Below the pieces are notes generated by a model that was not told the origin of the DNA, did not search any database, and worked only from the letters and a program-made list of their open reading frames with translations. A stretch of DNA of 64,000 bases from Pseudomonas sp. R84 (GTDB lineage Bacteria; Pseudomonadota; Gammaproteobacteria; Pseudomonadales; Pseudomonadaceae). A program made the position numbers and the translations under genes. The DNA lies in the NCBI RefSeq assembly GCF_009834515.1, contig NZ_CP019426.1, positions 5,649,001 to 5,713,000 of the forward strand, written 5' to 3'. Below, one piece after another: positions 61,341 to 64,000 of this stretch (positions are counted from its first letter, which is position 1; the number at the start of each line of letters is the position of its first letter).

Positions 61341-62990
61341 TCAGAGAATCTGTGGGGTTGAGCGGGCGACGATGGCTTCGACGTCCAGCCCACGCGGCAA
61401 GGCGCCGTAGACCCGGCCACCACCGCTCAGACGGCTGGCAATGAAAGCATCGCTGACGGCTGAGTTTCCCCCCTCCAACAGAAGCTTGGCCTGCAAACCA
61501 AGCGCAATGTCCTCAGTCAACTGCCGCGCCCGATATTGAATGTCGCCCGTATCCTTGAACTGCGCCTGCAACTGCTGAATGTGCGCAGCCAAGCGCTTGT
61601 CGCCATGCCCATCGCCCAACTCGCTGAACAACACATCCAGCACACCCGGCTCTTTCGACAACGCGCGCAGCACGTCCAGGCATTGCACATTGCCGGAGCC
61701 TTCCCACGTCGAGTTCACCGGTGCCTCGCGGTACAGGCGCGGCAGGATGCTCTCTTCGACGTACCCGGCGCCGCCCATGCACTCCGCCGCTTCGTTGATC
61801 ATCCCCGGCGCACGTTTGCAGATCCAGTATTTGCCCACCGCCGTCACCAGCCGGGCAAATTGCGCTTCATGGCGATCGTCCAGATGATCCAGTGCCTTGC
61901 CCATGCGCAGACTGAGCGCCAGTGCAGCTTCGCTTTCCAGGGCCAGATCGGCCAGCACGTTTTGCATCAGCGGCTGTTCGCTGAGCAGTTTGCCGCCGAC
62001 CTTGCGATGCGCGCAGTGGTGGCTGGCCTGGGTCAGCGCCTGACGCATCAACGCGCTGGAACCGACCATGCAATCGAAGCGAGTCATTGCGACCATTTCG
62101 ATGATAGTTGGCACCCCGCGCCCTTCCTCACCGACCATCCACGCCAGCGCGCCACGAAACTCCACTTCGCTGGAGGCGTTGGACTGGTTGCCGAGTTTGT
62201 TTTTCAGACGCTGGATGTAGAACTGATTGCGCGTGTCGTCCGGACGATGGCGTGGCAGCAGGAAACAGCTCAAACCCTTGTCGGTTTGCGCCAGCGTCAG
62301 GAAGGCATCGCACATCGGTGCCGAGCAGAACCACTTGTGCCCGACCAGTTCATAGGCCTGACCCGGACCGCTGGCGCCGACCGGATAAGCCTTGGTGGTG
62401 TTGGCGCGCACGTCGGTGCCGCCCTGTTTCTCGGTCATGGCCATGCCGATGGTAACGCCGGCCTTGTGCGCCATGCCGACGTTGCGCGGATCGTATTCAG
62501 TGGCGAGGACTTTCGGCAGCCATTGCTCGGCCAGATTCGGCTGCAAACGCAGGGCTGGCACGCTGGCGAAGGTCATGGTCAACGGGCAACCGCTGCCCGC
62601 CTCGGCCTGACTGTGCAGATAAGTCATCGAGGCGCGGGCGACGTGGGCGCCATCCTGTGGATGCGCCCATGGCAGCGAAGTCAGGCCATGCTCGATCGCC
62701 GTGCGCATCAGCTCGTGATAAGCCGGGTGAAATTCCACCAGATCGATGCGATGGCCGTAGCGGTCATGGCTGGCGAACACAGGTTTGTTCTGATTGGCGA
62801 GGAACCCGGCTTCCATCAGCGGTCCACCGGCGAGCGCGCCGTAGGCATCGATTCGCGACTCGGCCCAACCGGCACCAAAGCGCCGCGACCACTCCTGCAA
62901 TGGCAGGTCGATGCGGTACAGGTTGGTACCGTCCAGCGACGGTGGCTGGTTGGTGACTTCGTGGGTTTCGGCGAACTGATGCAGGTTCAT
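61341..62990 (-). CDS. aidB: AidB-type acyl-CoA dehydrogenase
   Basis: 549 residues, near E. coli AidB (541). MTEKQGGTDVRANTTKAYPVG (about 193-213, cut) and GHKWFCSAPMCDAFLTLAQT are acyl-CoA dehydrogenase core blocks, and ECMGGAGYVEESILPRLYREAPVNSTWEGSGNVQCLDVLR (in part) is the AidB C-terminal signature. It binds FAD and, in E. coli, DNA, and helps limit alkylation damage. ATG 62990 has AAGGAG. It is not next to ada here. The C-terminus is complete. Confidence 0.9.
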   Translation of the reverse strand: MNLHQFAETHEVTNQPPSLDGTNLYRIDLPLQEWSRRFGAGWAESRIDAYGALAGGPLMEAGFLANQNKPVFASHDRYGHRIDLVEFHPAYHELMRTAIEHGLTSLPWAHPQDGAHVARASMTYLHSQAEAGSGCPLTMTFASVPALRLQPNLAEQWLPKVLATEYDPRNVGMAHKAGVTIGMAMTEKQGGTDVRANTTKAYPVGASGPGQAYELVGHKWFCSAPMCDAFLTLAQTDKGLSCFLLPRHRPDDTRNQFYIQRLKNKLGNQSNASSEVEFRGALAWMVGEEGRGVPTIIEMVAMTRFDCMVGSSALMRQALTQASHHCAHRKVGGKLLSEQPLMQNVLADLALESEAALALSLRMGKALDHLDDRHEAQFARLVTAVGKYWICKRAPGMINEAAECMGGAGYVEESILPRLYREAPVNSTWEGSGNVQCLDVLRALSKEPGVLDVLFSELGDGHGDKRLAAHIQQLQAQFKDTGDIQYRARQLTEDIALGLQAKLLLEGGNSAVSDAFIASRLSGGGRVYGALPRGLDVEAIVARSTPQIL

Positions 62991-63087
62991 GACGGGGCTC
63001 CTTAATGCAACCAAGGAACTCAGTTAAGCACCGCACTGCAACCGGTCAAAGTGTCATATCAGCCGAATTTGCGGCGCTTTTACCTTG

Positions 63088-64000
63088 TCAGCAGCACAGC
63101 ACCCGCCGTGCCAGCGCAGATTGCAGGTCTTCGAATTTCGCCGGTTTGTTCAGGTAATCGATCGCTGCACCGGTGGTGCACAGCTCTCGATCAGCGTTCA
63201 ACGCCAGCATGAACACTGGCAGGTTGGCGCATCCGGGTAACGCATGAATCTGGCAGCACAATGACGCGCCTTCATTGCTCGGCAACTGGCAGTCGATCAA
63301 TACTGCATCCACCGTTTCACGCTGCAGGCATTCGAGCGCCGCCGCACCGTTGTCGGCACTGCGCACGCGGAAGCCGAGCTTGAGCAACATGCCGCGCATC
63401 ACCAGTTGATTGACGCTGTTGTCGTCCACCAACAACACCGTGCAGTCCTGCGGTGCACGTACGCAATCGTGCGAAGGCGCAGAGATCGGCGCAGTTTCCA
63501 CCACCGGCAGTTCGAACTCGACATCCAATTGGAAGCGGCTGCCGCGCCCAGGTTCCGAGCGATGCGTGAGTTTGCCGCCGAGCAACTCGACCAACTGTCG
63601 GCAGATCGCCAGACCGACGCCCAGCCCGCCGTATTCGCGGGTCATCGAACCGTCGAGCTGGAAGAAGCGCTGGTACATCGTCGCTTCGCCCAGATCAGTG
63701 AACCCGATACCGGTGTCGATCACCGCAAACGACAGCGCCAGACGATTGCCCGTCGACGGTTTGCCCGTCACGCGCAACGCCAACCCACCAACACGGGTGA
63801 ACTTGATCGCATTGTCGAGCAGGCATTCCAGGCATTGCGCGAGTTTGGCGCTGTCGCCGTGCAGGCGATCCGGCAGGGTTGGCAGTACTTCAACCTTGAA
63901 GTCCAGCGACTTGCTCGCCGCGTTACCGTCGAACTGTACGCGCAACGCCTCGACCACTGCGCGCAGACTGAAACTGCCCGGCGCAGCCTTGAGTTTGCCA
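63088..64000 (-). CDS. Hybrid histidine kinase, C-terminal part (continues beyond the window)
   Basis: At least 304 residues, open to base 64000 with the start outside. The HATPase domain has the N box (DNAIKFTRVGG), G1 (DTGIGF) and G2 (GGLGVGLAICRQL); it is followed by a linker and a response-regulator receiver with the acidic pair DD, the phospho-acceptor Asp in LIDCQLP and the Lys in YLNKPAK. The transmembrane sensor and the His box lie off the edge, so the ligand is unknown. TGA is at 63088. Confidence 0.88.
   Translation of the reverse strand, partial: GKLKAAPGSFSLRAVVEALRVQFDGNAASKSLDFKVEVLPTLPDRLHGDSAKLAQCLECLLDNAIKFTRVGGLALRVTGKPSTGNRLALSFAVIDTGIGFTDLGEATMYQRFFQLDGSMTREYGGLGVGLAICRQLVELLGGKLTHRSEPGRGSRFQLDVEFELPVVETAPISAPSHDCVRAPQDCTVLLVDDNSVNQLVMRGMLLKLGFRVRSADNGAAALECLQRETVDAVLIDCQLPSNEGASLCCQIHALPGCANLPVFMLALNADRELCTTGAAIDYLNKPAKFEDLQSALARRVLCC

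Noticed and set aside
61536..63005. 489-codon frame opposite aidB
   Set aside because: Same reasoning; the antisense product is His/Gln/Arg-rich.

Overview
The window looks like the chromosome of a Pseudomonas of the fluorescens group. Protein-level resemblance is strongest to Pseudomonas genes. The order glyA - yjiA/yjiX/btsT - PilZ - radA - ankB/katB - mscL - fpr follows, as I remember it, the PA4602-PA4615 stretch of P. aeruginosa. Coding DNA is GC-rich, and the intergenic spaces carry many REP/REPIN-type palindromes typical of this group. I saw no tRNA, rRNA, IS element, prophage or CRISPR array.

Layout. 1-4.8 kb: end of glyA, a dicarboxylate symporter with two GntR-family regulators, then the yjiA-yjiX-btsT pyruvate-uptake group on the minus strand. 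7-13 kb: PilZ protein, radA, the peroxide-defence pair katB-ankB, mscL, an Fpr-type reductase and an AT-rich LuxR solo. 13.8-18 kb: rlmG and the cyanide-insensitive oxidase operon cioAB with a 55-residue third gene and a perfect ANR/FNR box upstream. 18-25 kb: an MFS exporter, a higBA toxin-antitoxin pair with two tandem inverted repeats before it, a DJ-1 family protein lacking its cysteine, a purine permease coupled to trmA, and a DUF4160/DUF2442 two-gene module.

24.9-30.7 kb is a quinate/shikimate degradation island: aroQ, a QsuD-like dehydrogenase, a TetR regulator, the two-domain dehydroshikimate dehydratase quiC and an MFS permease. Together they would import quinate or shikimate and convert it to protocatechuate. 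A shared motif, GTACTAnnyGGTTA, lies upstream of both aroQ and the permease and is a candidate operator.

30.8-37.4 kb is a second catabolic cluster of unknown substrate: an EamA permease, a TIM-barrel isomerase and a Gfo/Idh/MocA dehydrogenase on one strand; an IclR regulator; and a KstD/fumarate-reductase-like flavoprotein overlapping an aldo-keto reductase on the other. Three related TCTGGAA sites lie in its promoter regions. This is the best candidate in the window for an undescribed pathway.

37.6-64 kb is mostly housekeeping or scattered genes: a zinc peptidase, tesB, a histone-deacetylase-like amidohydrolase, a BaiN-like flavoprotein, rhlE, exporters, Lrp-type regulators, an exonuclease, an NYN protein, an orphan glycosyltransferase, hrpB, fieF, rluE, amn, aidB and the end of a hybrid histidine kinase.

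The repeats are the other notable layer. Six REP pairs are each exactly 90 bp. Three inside-out pairs share one 17-nt spacer although their arms belong to two different families. Two 176-177 bp copies of a different palindromic element are also present.
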